Shown here: in pieces, positions 46,628 to 57,051 of the stretch
Numbering within the stretch: position 1 is the first letter of the stretch
How the letters are laid out: each line of letters starts with the position of its first letter
NCBI RefSeq assembly: GCF_963855985.1
Contig: NC_087107.1
Coordinates: 9,936,001-10,000,000, forward strand
Length of the DNA: 64,000 nt
Direction of reading: 5' to 3'
Origin: Ostrinia nubilalis
Taxonomy: Eukaryota; Arthropoda; Insecta; Lepidoptera; Crambidae
Position numbers and translations under genes: made by a program
The notes under the pieces: generated by a model
The model's database searches: none
What the model was told of the DNA's origin: nothing
Seen by the model: only the letters and a program-made list of their open reading frames with translations

Positions 46628-46852
46628 TCTATACTAATTATTATAAATGCGAAAGTAACTCTGTCTGTCTGTCTCACTTTCACGCCTAAACCACTAAACC
46701 GATTTTGATGAAATTTGTCATAGAGATAGTTTGAGTCCCGGGAAAGGACATAGGATAGTTTTATCTCGGTTTTTGGAACAGGGACGCGCGCGATAAAGTT
46801 TTTCTGTGACAGACAAAATGCTACGCGGGCGAAGCCGCCGGCAGAAAGCTAG
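46628..46852 (+). mobile_element. Helitron-like element, subfamily B, with both ends
   Basis: The cleanest copy: A at 46627, then TCTATACTAATTATTATAAA at the 5' end, the subfamily B body, a GC hairpin, CTAG at 46849-46852, then T. Insertion between A and T without duplication is the Helitron rule. Confidence 0.75.
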
Positions 46853-47316
46853 TATGTAATATTAGATTGAAGTGAGTCCTACTTATTATGAAAAAAAACT
46901 GTGTTTAATAAGGCATGTATTTAAATGATCTTTTTAAATTAGCAAAAACGGCAAATAAAAAAATCTAAATGGTCATCTATTTTAATGATTGATCCTCTTT
47001 CTTTGAGACATAAAATAAATAAAATCGATCGATATTTTAACCTCTTTTGAACTACGCAAAAATAATTTGAGATGTAAAAATTATATCTGATCGTTACTTG
47101 TTGGTCCTCAAAAATAAAAGAAATGAGCACCAAATATTCAATATTGTGATACTTTTTTAAATAATTCGATTTGTATAAATTATTTTTTGTCTATATCAAA
47201 TAATCTTCAAAATAATTATGTTATGGTACTTATTTTTATTAAGTTGTAGTCAAAGGATGGAAACTATTTAAAGGCACTTGATGTTCAAAGATATTTTTTT
47301 ATTAAAAAAGCATACT

Positions 47317-47676
47317 TAACACGTTCACACTGCGTTATCGGGTCGAATTGACCTTAGGTGCTGGATGCGTTGGTGCGGGATGGATATATTCGGTCTTTTC
47401 AGTAGTACGAGAGATAAATATTGTTTTGCAATTGTTTCGTCAAACACAGTAAATATTTGGAAAAAAAAACTTATCAGGTCCTTACGACCCGATGTCGCAC
47501 TAAAAGTAAACAAATATCGTTTAGTGCTTTTATCGGGTCTAATCGACCCATTGACAGATGATTTTATGGTCACTGATCACGGTCGAGATCGGTATACTAA
47601 GAGAAAATCAACCATGCGATTTGATAAAAATAAAGAGGTAAAAATTATGATGTCGGGTTTAGGGAGTCAGAAGTAA
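47317..47676 (+). other. Unidentified 103-codon frame with TTAA-CACGTTCACACTGCG start
   Basis: A frame runs 47365-47676 and contains GMDIFGLFSSTRDKYCFAIV. Just upstream is TTAACACGTTCACACTGCGT and GGGTCGAATTGACC, and GGGTCTAATCGACCC recurs near 47533. TTAA and inverted GGGTC words recall piggyBac-type ends, but I cannot find a matching right end or transposase motif. Confidence 0.25.
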
Positions 47677-48445
47677 GAAATTATTTTACATCGCGCCTCT
47701 AGTCCCTAACTAAGCAAAGCTTGTAATTTAAACAAACATGGCAATGTACCATTCTGCTTGCTTATTGGCCGCTAAGCCCTTGGCCAACTCAGTAACCAAT
47801 GACGGACGATTGTCACTCAACCACAAAGTACCGCGTAAATTAAAAGATATTTTTTAATTAAAAATATTAACCAATAATATTTTTTGTTAGATCAAATATA
47901 TTTTAAAGTTAAGTTATACATAGATCGAAATGTATTTATTAGGTGATCAATATTAAAAGGCAAACTTGATATAAAAATCATCAAATTAACAAAATTAAAG
48001 ATCAATAACTAAAAAAGAGGATCAAATATTATTTTTGTTTACCAAATATTAAAAGAGTATGTTAAACATAAATATTATGTTACCTTTAATGAAGATCATT
48101 CAAAATTTATCCGTAGATCTACTAATGTAGACCCAATAATTAATATAAAGATAAAATATAATAAAAAACATCATTTATTTTTAAAAGTGCACATACAAAA
48201 AAGATCAATTAGTTTTTAGAGGATCAAATAATATTGTCCCGTTTAATAAACGTGTAAAGATATTTTAAGCTTTCGCATTCCATTTCAAATAAAATAGAGA
48301 AACACGTGTCTTAACACGACATTTTTTATATGAGTTATATGTACTCACGGATTGTCGTTTTGGTTGCTTTTCTGTTTTATTGAAACGTGTAATCTAATAA
48401 AAAAACTATGGTTTGTAGCACAAGAATGAATAGAGGCATTTCTGC
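47677..48445. other. No supported gene
   Basis: Very AT-rich with recurring AGGATCAAATATT-like words (48017, 48222 region), possibly an old tandem or dispersed repeat. No frame. Confidence 0.35.
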
Positions 48446-48758
48446 CAGGGATCTTATGGATATCCGTAACCGTAACTGAAACTTTCGGATATCCGAAATA
48501 AAAAAATATCCGAAACCGTAACCGTAACCAATTCAAAAGTTTCGGATAGTTTCGGATGTAGGCAGTTTAGGTATCAATTTTTATTTTTACTTTTTATTCG
48601 ATGTCAAGTGTGCGGCCATGAATGAACCATGTTGGACAACTATTGCAAATTGCATTCTAAAGCACAGATATCCGTAACCGTAACAGAAACCGGTATAATA
48701 TTACTCCGATATCCGTAACCGTATCCATAACCGAAACTACATATCCATAACTTCCCTA
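48446..48758. mobile_element. hAT-type MITE with GTAACC subterminal repeats and 8-bp duplication
   Basis: ATTTCTGC at 48438-48445 and 48759-48766 flank a 313-bp element. Its ends are CAGGGATCTTATGGATAT and the mirror of TAGGGAAGTTATGGATAT. The words ATATCCGTAACCGTAAC and their variants recur at least six times near both ends. Subterminal repeats and an 8-bp duplication both suit hAT. Confidence 0.82.
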
Positions 48759-48766
48759 ATTTCTGC

Positions 48767-49716
48767 TAATCGCATTTCTATTATGTTGATATCAAAGTAT
48801 CTCCTGAACGACTGAAACTCTCCTGAAAATACGAAGAGAATATTTTAAAGATAAATTAGGCCTCTCGGGTTCCATCCATAGGTTAAGTAGACCTACGCCC
48901 AGTTTCAGTCCCAGTCTACCATTTAGTATTTTACCCGACTGCGCGACGCAAAGGAATGGTAATGTTTTTTACAAAAGTAATTGAGAAAAATCGTCGAAAT
49001 GATCTATAATAACTTTGTACAGCAATGGCCATACTGTAACTAAAATTATGATGATATTTTGTCAAGATTTTTATTGAACACCCTGTATATTATTATCATG
49101 ATGTAGTTTGTTATTTAAATCCGCAAATAAAAGCGTGGCAATTGAATCGCGAACAGATTTACATTTAAATGTAATCCAAATGAACCACTATGTGTAATCC
49201 ATTTAGGTTACATAATTCAACATTTTTTATCCTAAAGCTTAACGACTTTCATTTTAAAAACACGATTTTTGTTGTAGGTTTACAGTAAATAGCAGTTATA
49301 CAATCCATCGTTAAATTTTAACTGCTTTGCGTATACAAAAAGCATTAATTAAAGCTTTAACAAACGTAATTACGTTTGTTACTACCCTGATCTTTTTGAT
49401 TATGAAAAATATAACAATATCGATTCAATATCCGTAGTATTTGTTAATAACTTATAATTAAGTTGTATGTTGAAACTTTCAAGGGGTTTTTTTTAAATCA
49501 AGAGTCAAATCAACATCAAAATGTATATTTTGTCATCTTATTAAATTTTTCATTAAAAAGGTAGAAAAAGTTTAACATTACCTAATATACTCGTAAACTA
49601 ATCTCCACCCAGTGGGTTCCTTTCTTTCTAAAGTATAAGTAAAGAAAACTTAATATTAAAATCCCTAAGGATATTAATTACTTATAATAACATAATACTA
49701 ATTAGCAGATATTTAC
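48767..49716. other. No supported exon
   Basis: Downstream of the minus-strand donor at 49716 this would be intron. A minus-strand acceptor/donor pair around 49573-49622 encloses a short open stretch (KEPTGWRLVYEYI), too weak to call. Confidence 0.3.
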
Positions 49717-49995
49717 CTATGCCAGGAAACGCCTCATTGGAGTCCCTGGGGCTAGATCGGCAAAAACTGCGTTCCTCTCATCACCTTAATTAAACTCATT
49801 AATTACAAATAAACACCAGTCAAATTCACATCACCACAACAAAAAATAATTTCATTAATTTATTTTTAAAAATTCACAAGAGAAAATCACGAATTTATGA
49901 AAAAAAATCTCGCGTATTTCCCAGAGGAAAGTTTGACGAGCGAAATCGCCTGGTCACGATACACGAGTGCCCAGCGCGAAAGCTGAGGCCGTACT
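49717..49995 (-). other. Candidate non-coding first exon
   Basis: The minus strand has an initiator at 49995, a GC-balanced stretch to about 49920, and a donor ATAG|GTAAAT with the last exon base at 49717. The longest ATG frames inside are under 16 codons, so it would be 5' UTR with the start codon in a later exon. A frame reading NAVFADLAPGTPMRRFLA before a stop is present but has no start. Confidence 0.4.
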
Positions 49996-49998
49996 GAG
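49962..49998 (-). promoter_or_regulatory. Inr + DPE core promoter candidate
   Basis: On the minus strand CTCAGTAC places +1 (A) at 49995. ACTCGTG falls exactly at +28 to +34 (49968-49962) and fits the DPE consensus RGWYVTG at six of seven positions. No TATA box is present, as usual for DPE promoters. Confidence 0.45.
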
Positions 49999-49999
49999 T

Positions 50000-51053
50000 G
50001 TCTCTACAAGACAGCCTGTTCTACCATATCCTGCTGAAGTCCTCGCTTCACTTCATACATTGACTCTTCGACCGCAGGTAACGAATTTCCATCAGTCATG
50101 ATAGAAGCAATGTATACTTACTTCTAGTTTTGTATCGTTTACTTAGGTGATTTCCTGAAAACGCTAATCAAAGTGCGACAGCATATCAAGTTTAGCACTG
50201 TAGCATCTTATTTTGTTGTATTAAGTGATATTTTGTAATAAAAGAAAAATTTGACGAGTTCTGGACTACATGATTGAAGTCAATCATATTTTGAGATCGA
50301 AATATTTTATTTCCTAAATAAAATAATTCAAATTACTGACCATTTGGAAGGAAATCATTCGATTAGGTTAAAACCTAACCTGACGTAAACGTTGTAGTAA
50401 AAAAATAGAAGGGTAGCATTTGATGGTGCTTATTTAATTTATTCCACGCTTTTGCAAAATAATATGTATAACTTTTCCATAATGTGTGTACCATGAAAAA
50501 TACTAAGAACATACGCGTTACAGTATTTAACTGAATGTCATCCACACAGCTTTTAGCATAACAGCATTTATCAAAATTAGAGATGATCCAAACTGAAGCG
50601 AAGCATTGAAAAAAGTTGAGGTCTAAAATGACCAATTATCTTTTTCAATAGTGTTTTGTTTTTCTCGACGTTTGTCCACAATACTCTACCTACAGCTTAA
50701 TGATTAATGCATCGTCTATAACGTCGCGGTCACGGGTTCATATCCCGCTGGGGGCAAACAATGTGAAGATTTTCATGCGAGTATTTAAAAAATCTGAACC
50801 ATAGAAATCAAAATGCAAGTTAAATGATTAGGATGTTAAAACAAAGTAGGAGTAACCCACTTTAACCTTTTACCTTGTTAATGAGAAAACTAGTAGTTAG
50901 AAACTTTTGGTGACCTACAAAAGTTGACCCAACTTGAAATTACCAATTAAACTTAACTTTGGAAACGTTAGTGTGCGACAATTACGTCGTTTTCTTTTAG
51001 TTTTAACCACAATTATGTTAAGACAGCACATAACTATAATGACAATAGAGCTT
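50000..51053. other. No supported gene; weak tRNA-like B box at 50731
   Basis: Upstream of the candidate promoter. The plus strand at 50731-50756 has CGGTCACGGGTTCATATCCCG, resembling a decayed tRNA T arm. Otherwise AT-rich with nothing to support. Confidence 0.35.
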
Positions 51054-51299
51054 AAAGCACACGATGCGATGCGGCTGCGGTGCGGCGCCGTATCGCAAAG
51101 ATTTCAGGACGTAGCACATTTATTAATCCGGAAAGGGATCGTAACCGTATCAACACGAGGTGGTCAGTATTCTTTGTATGAAATTCCATACTGTAACCAT
51201 TGAAGTATTATGTACTAACGTAGTAATAATAGCTCAATGACTGTAACGCACACGTATCCGCACCGTAACGTAAACGCCTTGCCTCGCGGTTGACAGCTC

Positions 51300-51907
51300 G
51301 CGAAAGGTGATATAGATGACCTACAATGAACCGACCCACCAAATTCAATGACAGAGGGGCGCCACCATCGTTCAACTATAAAGTTTTCAACATGGCAATT
51401 AAAGCTCGATTCACACATATCAGTGAAGCCACAGTTCCGTCACAGTGTCCGCTCAGTTCAGTATCAGTGCTACAGTGATGCGTCAGTGAAATATTTTGAA
51501 TATTTTAAAATGTCAGAGAGCTGTTTCAATATTCTTGTTCAGAAACTATGAAGTAAGTTATTTTGTTTTTGATGCCGCGGCGGCGTCCGTGATCCGAAAA
51601 AAAATATCGTCGTCAACGAATACGTCCGTGATTGCCGGTGTCGGCAGTGCCGACTCGGCACTGACACTGAGAGCACTGTGTCGTCACTGACACTGACAAG
51701 TGGGGATGCGTTCATAGAAACTGTATGAAAGAATATTTCGTACTGTGCCGGTACTGAGCCTAAACTGTGACTTCACTGATATGTGTGAATCGAGCTTAAG
51801 ATGGCAAAAATTGGAACCAGTGATCCGGTGTTGACGGTGGCGCCTCCCTGACGTGTTGATCCCTTTCAGAGTTGATAAGTCTGCTATGACCTTTCGCCAT
51901 ATTATAC
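51300..51907. mobile_element. Middle element of the nested set (GGCGCCACC type)
   Basis: GCGAAAGGT at 51300 mirrors ACCTTTCGC at 51899-51907. Its core (CAATGACAG, GGGGCGCCACCATCGTTCAA, ACATGGCAA, GACGGTGGCGCC) matches the uninterrupted copy at 56775-56915, which shows that 51399-51800 is an insertion. Confidence 0.65.
51399..51800. mobile_element. Innermost TIR element with 7-bp target duplication
   Basis: ATGGCAA occurs at 51392-51398 and 51801-51807, flanking 402 bp. The ends (AAGCTCGATTCACACATATC and onward, about 38 bp) are near-perfect inverted repeats. Inside are repeated CACTG/CAGTG words (CAGTGCCGACTCGGCACTGA). No transposase. Confidence 0.82.
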
Positions 51908-52837
51908 GACGTGGCGCAGCACTGCTCGTGTGCCCGCCACAGATATTTCTACGTAAAACGACGCAACGACACCGCTCCCGCCGCTCCGGCGTCGCACCGC
52001 CGCCGCAACGCATCGTGTGCTTTGGCTCTCATACAGTTGTAATACACGTATTCATCACTATGTTTTGTGATAAATTTAGGTAGTCAGATGTACTAGAGTG
52101 TGTGGAGTTTGGAGATTAAAGCAAGACGTATGTTTCATGAAAACTATGGTAAAATGTAATTATAATAATTATGATAATTTTAAGACTTAAAATATGGGTT
52201 ACCTACCCGTAATTTATTTTGAACCTCGTACCATTTTATCCTAATATTAACTAAGTACTGCTACCAACAATAATTATTATAATTTATATTAATTAATAAT
52301 TTATTTTCATACCGAGCTCTATGTTACAATAATGTAAATCCTGTAATAATTTAGCTTTTTTGAAGCAGTTTAACTGGAAAAAAGTTGTCACGACCGCGAC
52401 GTGAGACACGGCCATAATATTAATATAGCAAAAATTGTGTAAAACATTTCCCAATGAAGTTTCTGGTTACGACGTATTTCCAATCAGCTATTATGAGTTG
52501 AGATTATTTTACCTATTTAAACTGTGGAACTTAAAACACGTCTATGGTCAAGCAAAATGCGACCCTGTTTACTATATTGTGCTCAAAAACATTTAATTTA
52601 AAATAAACGTTTTGAATTTGAATATTATTATGCTCGTTTACTTGGTAAACAGATCTTTTCACGATTAAAAGCGAAATTGATTTTTAAAGAAATCTTACAG
52701 TTTAGGTACAGTCGAAAGTTCAATTTTCATTTCTATACAAATAAGACTAGGTATTTCTATTTCTAATGCTTATAAAACTAAAAAAAAGATATTGTATGCC
52801 AAGCACTAAAACTTTTTTTTAAATATTGGTTGATAAG

Positions 52838-52953
52838 GGCAGCAGGAAGGCGCTGGATGCAGGCCGCTACCAACCGTGTGATGTGGAAGTCATTGGCCTA
52901 TATTCAGCAGTGGACGTCCGGTGGCTTAAATGATGATGATGATGATGATGATT
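52838..52953 (+). mobile_element. RTE 3' end fragment with GAT repeats
   Basis: GGCGCTGGATGCAGGCCGCT through CAGCAGTGGACGTCCGGTGG and (GAT)n. Same subfamily as 46200-46325. Confidence 0.72.
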
Positions 52954-53012
52954 GGTTGTAATCCGAGGAAGATTTTATAAAGATGCGTTAGGAATAGGAT
53001 GAAATCTAAATA

Positions 53013-53177
53013 TATACAGGATGTTAGGTAAATGGGTATATAAGCCGACACTAGCCCATGTTAACATATGCATATAAATGGTATGGTGAAGTCAGAAAAT
53101 TGATATCATCATTTTAATTATTTTAATTTTCATACAAATCTGATTTTATAAATTTTATTTACCTAACACCCTGTATA
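53013..53177. mobile_element. MITE with TATACAGGGTGTTAGGTAAAT ends
   Basis: 53013-53033 and 53157-53177 are inverted with one mismatch. TA is the probable target duplication. The ends belong to the CAGGGTG type seen at 5978 and 16897, but the interiors differ. Confidence 0.78.
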
Positions 53178-53372
53178 ACTCAAAGGTGACTGACTGACGT
53201 AGTGATTTATATCAACGCAACGCACAGCCCAAACCACTGGATGGAACGGGCTGAAATTTTGCATGCAGGTAGATGCTATGACGTAGGCATCCGCTAAGAA
53301 AGGATTTTACGAAACTCCACCCCTAAGGAGGTAAAACGGGATCCACGCGTACGAGGTCGCGGGCGGCTGCTG
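53174..53372 (+). mobile_element. Helitron-like element, subfamily D, mutated end
   Basis: It starts AACTCAAAGGTGACTGACTG directly after the MITE and matches 38645-38876. The terminal CTAG has become CTGG (53369-53372). Confidence 0.6.
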
Positions 53373-53783
53373 GTAAGGGTTTTTAAAAATGGTGATTATC
53401 AGACCTATCTTAGTGCAAGTAAACTGACCGATGTAAATCACCAGCCCAATAACGTCATTCCAGGAAGGTACACGGATGTGGGGCTAAAAAGGTGCCCTAA
53501 CCCTACTTTGCATAAATGTACCCATTGGCTATTCCCCTATTTGACAATCCAATAGCACGGGGAAACCGGGTCTGCGGATCTATTGAATTTTACAATGGGA
53601 ATGTCTGCTAGAATTTAGTTTCATTTGTAAAGGTGAATTCTGCGGGCACTGATGAGATTGGGCCAGCACAATGGCTGAATTCCAGACGGTTTTTGGGATA
53701 ATCTCGAGAATATTCCGATTAAGTTTTAAATTAATTTTAGTCTTATAACCTAGGTATTGCTTTTTTCTATTACTTCTACGACT

Positions 53784-53936
53784 TTACGCCCGTATTCACA
53801 GACATTACTATAGGGTCTCACAGTGCGCGTGGACGCACAGGGTGACACACGAACCAATCACAGAGCTCTATTCAACGATGTACGTTAGATTTGCTGCTTC
53901 ACTTAAGCAAGAATCGTTTGTGAATAATGGCGTAAG
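53784..53936. mobile_element. MITE, GCCCGTATTCACA family, short copy
   Basis: TTACGCCCGTATTCACAGAC at 53784 faces TTGTGAATAATGGCGTAAG at its right end. The left part, including CACAGTGCGCGTGGACGCAC, matches 39537 onward. Confidence 0.68.
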
Positions 53937-55561
53937 TCTGAAATTTTGATCACTTACTTCTTGTATTCACTGATATTTCAAAAAAAAGCCAGCGTAAATT
54001 CAAATTGTGTAACAATAATGTACTGGCGCGTTCTTTGACACTATTCAATGCGGGATATCAATATTTTTCAGTATCTTACTGCTGAAAGTTGGTACGCCTT
54101 CCTAAAGGACAATAAATTGTCCATGGTCCAGTGTGAATGTAAAATGGAAACACAAACTCCTTGAACCAGTACCAGCCATCCATAAATGTAACTGTCAAAG
54201 GTTTTACTTGACTATTGATATCATTTGACAGGAAGAAAATATGAGAAGAAAATCTTTGAAGAAAATGTTGAAATGTAATGGGAAAATAAATAGAAAACAT
54301 GGGACATCCTCGTCAGATGGACCTTTAATTTGTCTACTACGTTTTTGCGGATATTGTGTTGGTTTCTTTCTTTTACTCTCGAGTGTTTTCGATAGTTATC
54401 GATAGAATAGTTCAGATAGTTTCTGATCTTTCAGACTTTAGTCGAGTTGAGTAGATTATTCACACTTGTATGAAGGTCAATAGCTTGTTATTGTTACTAT
54501 TTGGTAGGTTGTGTGATTCATGATAATAATATTAATTTACTCTGGTGTCTAAAATTCTCTTAAAGCATAAAAGTGAGTTGGTTTTGAAGACTATTTTGTT
54601 CACATTGGTATCTCCAATTAGGTCGAATGCTGATTATGTATGACAAACTCTTTTCAACTTTTGTATTAAGAGACTTTTCTCTGAAGGATAAATACTGCTG
54701 TAATAAGTAGGTACTTGTTCTAACAAAAGATTATTCTATTTTGTTAGGGCTTGTCTTCAGTCTTGATTGTTTTAGGAGCATCTTGTTTATTGACAACGTT
54801 TTTCTTAAACCTCACTCGTTCCAATCTCACGAATGGTATCCACCCAAATACATTAACTCAATCGAATTGCCAACAGCTTACAGCTCGTATAATTAAATCG
54901 AATTATCCGAACGGAATTTTAAATGTCTCTGATAGCGTAATCGCCGTTCCTCTCTGAAAAATGGCGTGCAATCACACACAGATCCGTGCGATCGCGCCCG
55001 TCGGTGGGATTTAGTGCAAATGGCCTCAGTCGGCACTGTGGAGCTCTGTGTCTATTGTGTGTAGGCCTAGGGCTATGTGTAGGCCAACTGTAAGTGCCTT
55101 TTATACCTAAAATTAAATATTTTGAGTAAGGGTCTTCTACCAAACAGATTCAAGACTAATTAGTTCTAATGTATTTGTCGATTGTGTGTAGGCCTAAGGC
55201 CGCTAAGTGCCCTTTATGAATTGTATGACAAGATTGAAGATGTATGCTCAATTTGTAATCGAGTCTTAAGATTTATTTCACAGTACAGGCTAAAGTGTAG
55301 GCTATTACCACAGAATAAGTAATAGTACAGGTACAGAAGGATTACTCCGCAAGACGATTTAAATAAATGCGAGTCTTGCTACGACGCGATACAGTGGAAT
55401 TCAGCTCGCACAGCACTACGTACCTACAATTTTATTCACCTACAAGTTTTGTCTCTTTCTATCGCGTGCCTCTGAACTCTTCTTACGCTGTTAGGGTTGC
55501 TGTCTAGTGAAAAAATAAATAATCTACTTATTTGTAATGAGGTACGTATAAGGTAAGTACG
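53937..55561. other. Presumed intron of the THAP gene; no supported exon
   Basis: Downstream (minus strand) of the THAP exon. A DRE word TATCGATA lies at 54397-54404. A segment with GTGTGTAGGCCTA and TAAGTGCC is directly duplicated at about 55049-55110 and 55177-55215. Several minus-strand frames (for example 54076-54300) are open but not recognisable. Confidence 0.35.
54397..54404. promoter_or_regulatory. DRE-like motif TATCGATA
   Basis: The palindromic word TATCGATA, the core of DREF sites in insect promoters, occurs in TAGTTATCGATAGAATAG. No initiator with DPE is evident next to it. Confidence 0.25.
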
Positions 55562-55637
55562 CATTCATTATGGAAAACCTTGGGAGAGACCTTTGTCCAG
55601 CAGTGGACAAAGACATTTGGCTGAAACGAACGAACGC
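55562..55637 (+). mobile_element. RTE LINE 3' end fragment
   Basis: CATTATGGAAAACCTTGGGA through GGCTGAAACGAACGAACG is the last 75 bp of the RTE type at 38209-38350. It lies antisense in the first intron of the THAP gene. Confidence 0.7.
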
Positions 55638-55714
55638 ATTATGAGCAGTAGTCATGGTAGGTTAGGTTCCTATACTATCCTAAGAATTATTGATTACCTA
55701 CATGGCCAACATAC

Positions 55715-55821
55715 CTTTCAGCATCTTTGGGAAGCGAAAAAAAAGATAAATCCGGTAGATTTCTTTTCGAATTTAAACACCCGAACGCCGCACAATAATA
55801 TTTCTTTCTCTTTATGTCCAT
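55715..55821 (-). CDS. First coding exon of a THAP-domain protein
   Basis: The ATG at 55821 opens 35 codons plus two bases ending at the donor GAAAG|GTATGT (last exon base 55715). The peptide is MDIKRKKYYCAAFGCLNSKR, then NLPDLSFFSLPKDAE and the start of an Arg or Ser codon. C10 and C15 are the first zinc ligands of the THAP C2CH finger; SFFSLPKD corresponds to the conserved SFHRFPKD segment, and a splice site just after PKD-ER is common in THAP genes. The remaining ligands (Cys and His), the invariant Trp and the AVPY end must lie in later exons, not seen here. THAP proteins bind DNA; members include host regulators and P-element transposases, and this fragment cannot tell which. The upstream Inr+DPE favours a host gene. 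Confidence 0.78.
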
Positions 55822-55872
55822 TTTTAAATTATACTTCGATCATAGAATTAGGTACTACAACGCACGCCAGCA

Positions 55873-55908
55873 GCGTCCTGACGGGCGCGCGCGTGACACT
55901 CGACTGAT
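55873..55908 (-). promoter_or_regulatory. Inr + DPE core promoter of the THAP gene
   Basis: The minus strand reads ATCAGTCG with +1 (A) at 55905, and GGACGC exactly at +28 to +33 (55878-55873), matching RGWYVT at five of six. The predicted leader to the ATG at 55821 is 84 nt. The surrounding 55860-55975 is CpG-rich, as expected of a promoter in this genome. Confidence 0.6.
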
Positions 55909-56439
55909 ATAATACCCGCCGGCGGGGCGCTTCGCTGTAGGTAATTATCGGATGTACCGCGCGGAGTGAGCCAGGCCTGCTATTACTTAGGAACAAAATT
56001 GTCATTTTGTTATGTGATTAATTAGCTATCTTGAAATTTAATTGTAATTACAATAAATCAATAGTTTAATATGAAAGTAAAAATTCGAAGAATTCTTACT
56101 TATTTTGTTAGTTTTTGAAACAGTGGCTGAAATCAGGGTTATTTCCTTTTAAAATCTAGAAAAATGTGAGATGTTTTTAGTTTCTTTATTAACCTAACCT
56201 TGCACTAGGTGTATCATATCGTTCAGAGTCTAGCCCATTGGCCTCCCTCAGCTAGTATGCGTAAAGCATTTCCCAATGAAAAAAGGCGTATCTTACTGTG
56301 TGTATCCAGTGATTGAAATGACATAATTTCATGCCCTTACTATAATATTATTATAGTTGAAAACAGACACATTCAATTCCACAGTGCAATTGTGTCGGCA
56401 GTTGGAAAGCGATCCCTCAATCTACTTTGTAATCACGAA

Positions 56440-56460
56440 GGGATTCGAACTATGAGCGCG
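56440..56460 (-). repeat. SINE-like B box
   Basis: The minus strand has ATAGTTCGAATCCCTTCG, a tRNA-type B box in a region with no full cloverleaf. Similar words occur at 40091-40118 (minus), 38073-38100 and 17219-17250 (plus). Confidence 0.3.
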
Positions 56461-56709
56461 GCTTAGCGGGCAAGTAAATACTACAGCCACTGCTCCAATT
56501 GATTTCTTATTTGCTCCCGATTGGAACTCGTGTTCGTGACTGATTGTGTTGTTTTTGTTTTGTGGTAAGTTAAGTTGGCGCCTGGGCTTTGAACGTTTAT
56601 CGGGCATTTAACGTTTAGTGTTTAAGCCTGTAGGTTAAGCAAAAGAGGGTCTGGAATCTTTTTTGTGTGGCGTTACAGTTGATTTTCAGAAAATGTTGAT
56701 TAGGGTCTG

Positions 56710-57051
56710 ATTCAGAGGAATTGTTATGAACTGTCAAATGATTACTATTGCTTTATAATATAGATGACCCACGCTGAACTGTCCCACCAAACTCAATGAC
56801 AGGGGGGCGCTACCATCGTTCAACTATATGGTTTCCAACATGGCAAAAATCGGAACCAGCAATCCGGTATAGACGGTGGCGCCCCGCTGTCAATGTCATG
56901 GACAGGACAGTTCAGTATTTTGGAACTATAGTAATCATATGACAGTTCATAACGTACGATTATTCTGTCAAACGCTTTGTATAACTGACTTTATCGTACG
57001 TTATGAACTGTCAAATGATTACGATTGCTTTATACAATTCCACCTCTGAAT
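56710..57051. mobile_element. TIR element with internal repeats
   Basis: ATTCAGAGG at 56710 mirrors CCTCTGAAT at 57043-57051. The string TATGAACTGTCAAATGATTA occurs directly near both ends, and its mirror (TAATCATATGACAGTTCATA) in the middle. Another MITE (56775-56915) lies inside. Confidence 0.55.
56775..56915. mobile_element. GGCGC-type MITE, uninterrupted copy
   Basis: CTGAACTGTCC at 56775 mirrors GGACAGTTCAG at its right end; CAATGACAG-GGGCGC faces GGCGCC-CTGTCAATG. Its sequence is the reference for the interrupted copy at 51300-51907. Confidence 0.68.

Larger units (their letters stand above)
51054..52023. mobile_element. Outer element of a triple-nested TIR set
   Basis: AAAGCACACGATGCG at 51054-51068 is mirrored at 52009-52023, and the similarity continues inward (GCGGCTGCGGTGCGGCGCCG versus GCGGCGGCGGTGCGACGCCG), about 37 bp per arm. 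The two other elements lie wholly inside it. Confidence 0.65.

Noticed and set aside
49735..49790. Minus-strand peptide NAVFADLAPGTPMRRFLA as a conserved coding exon
   Set aside because: No start codon in frame and a stop right at the donor; more likely 5' UTR.
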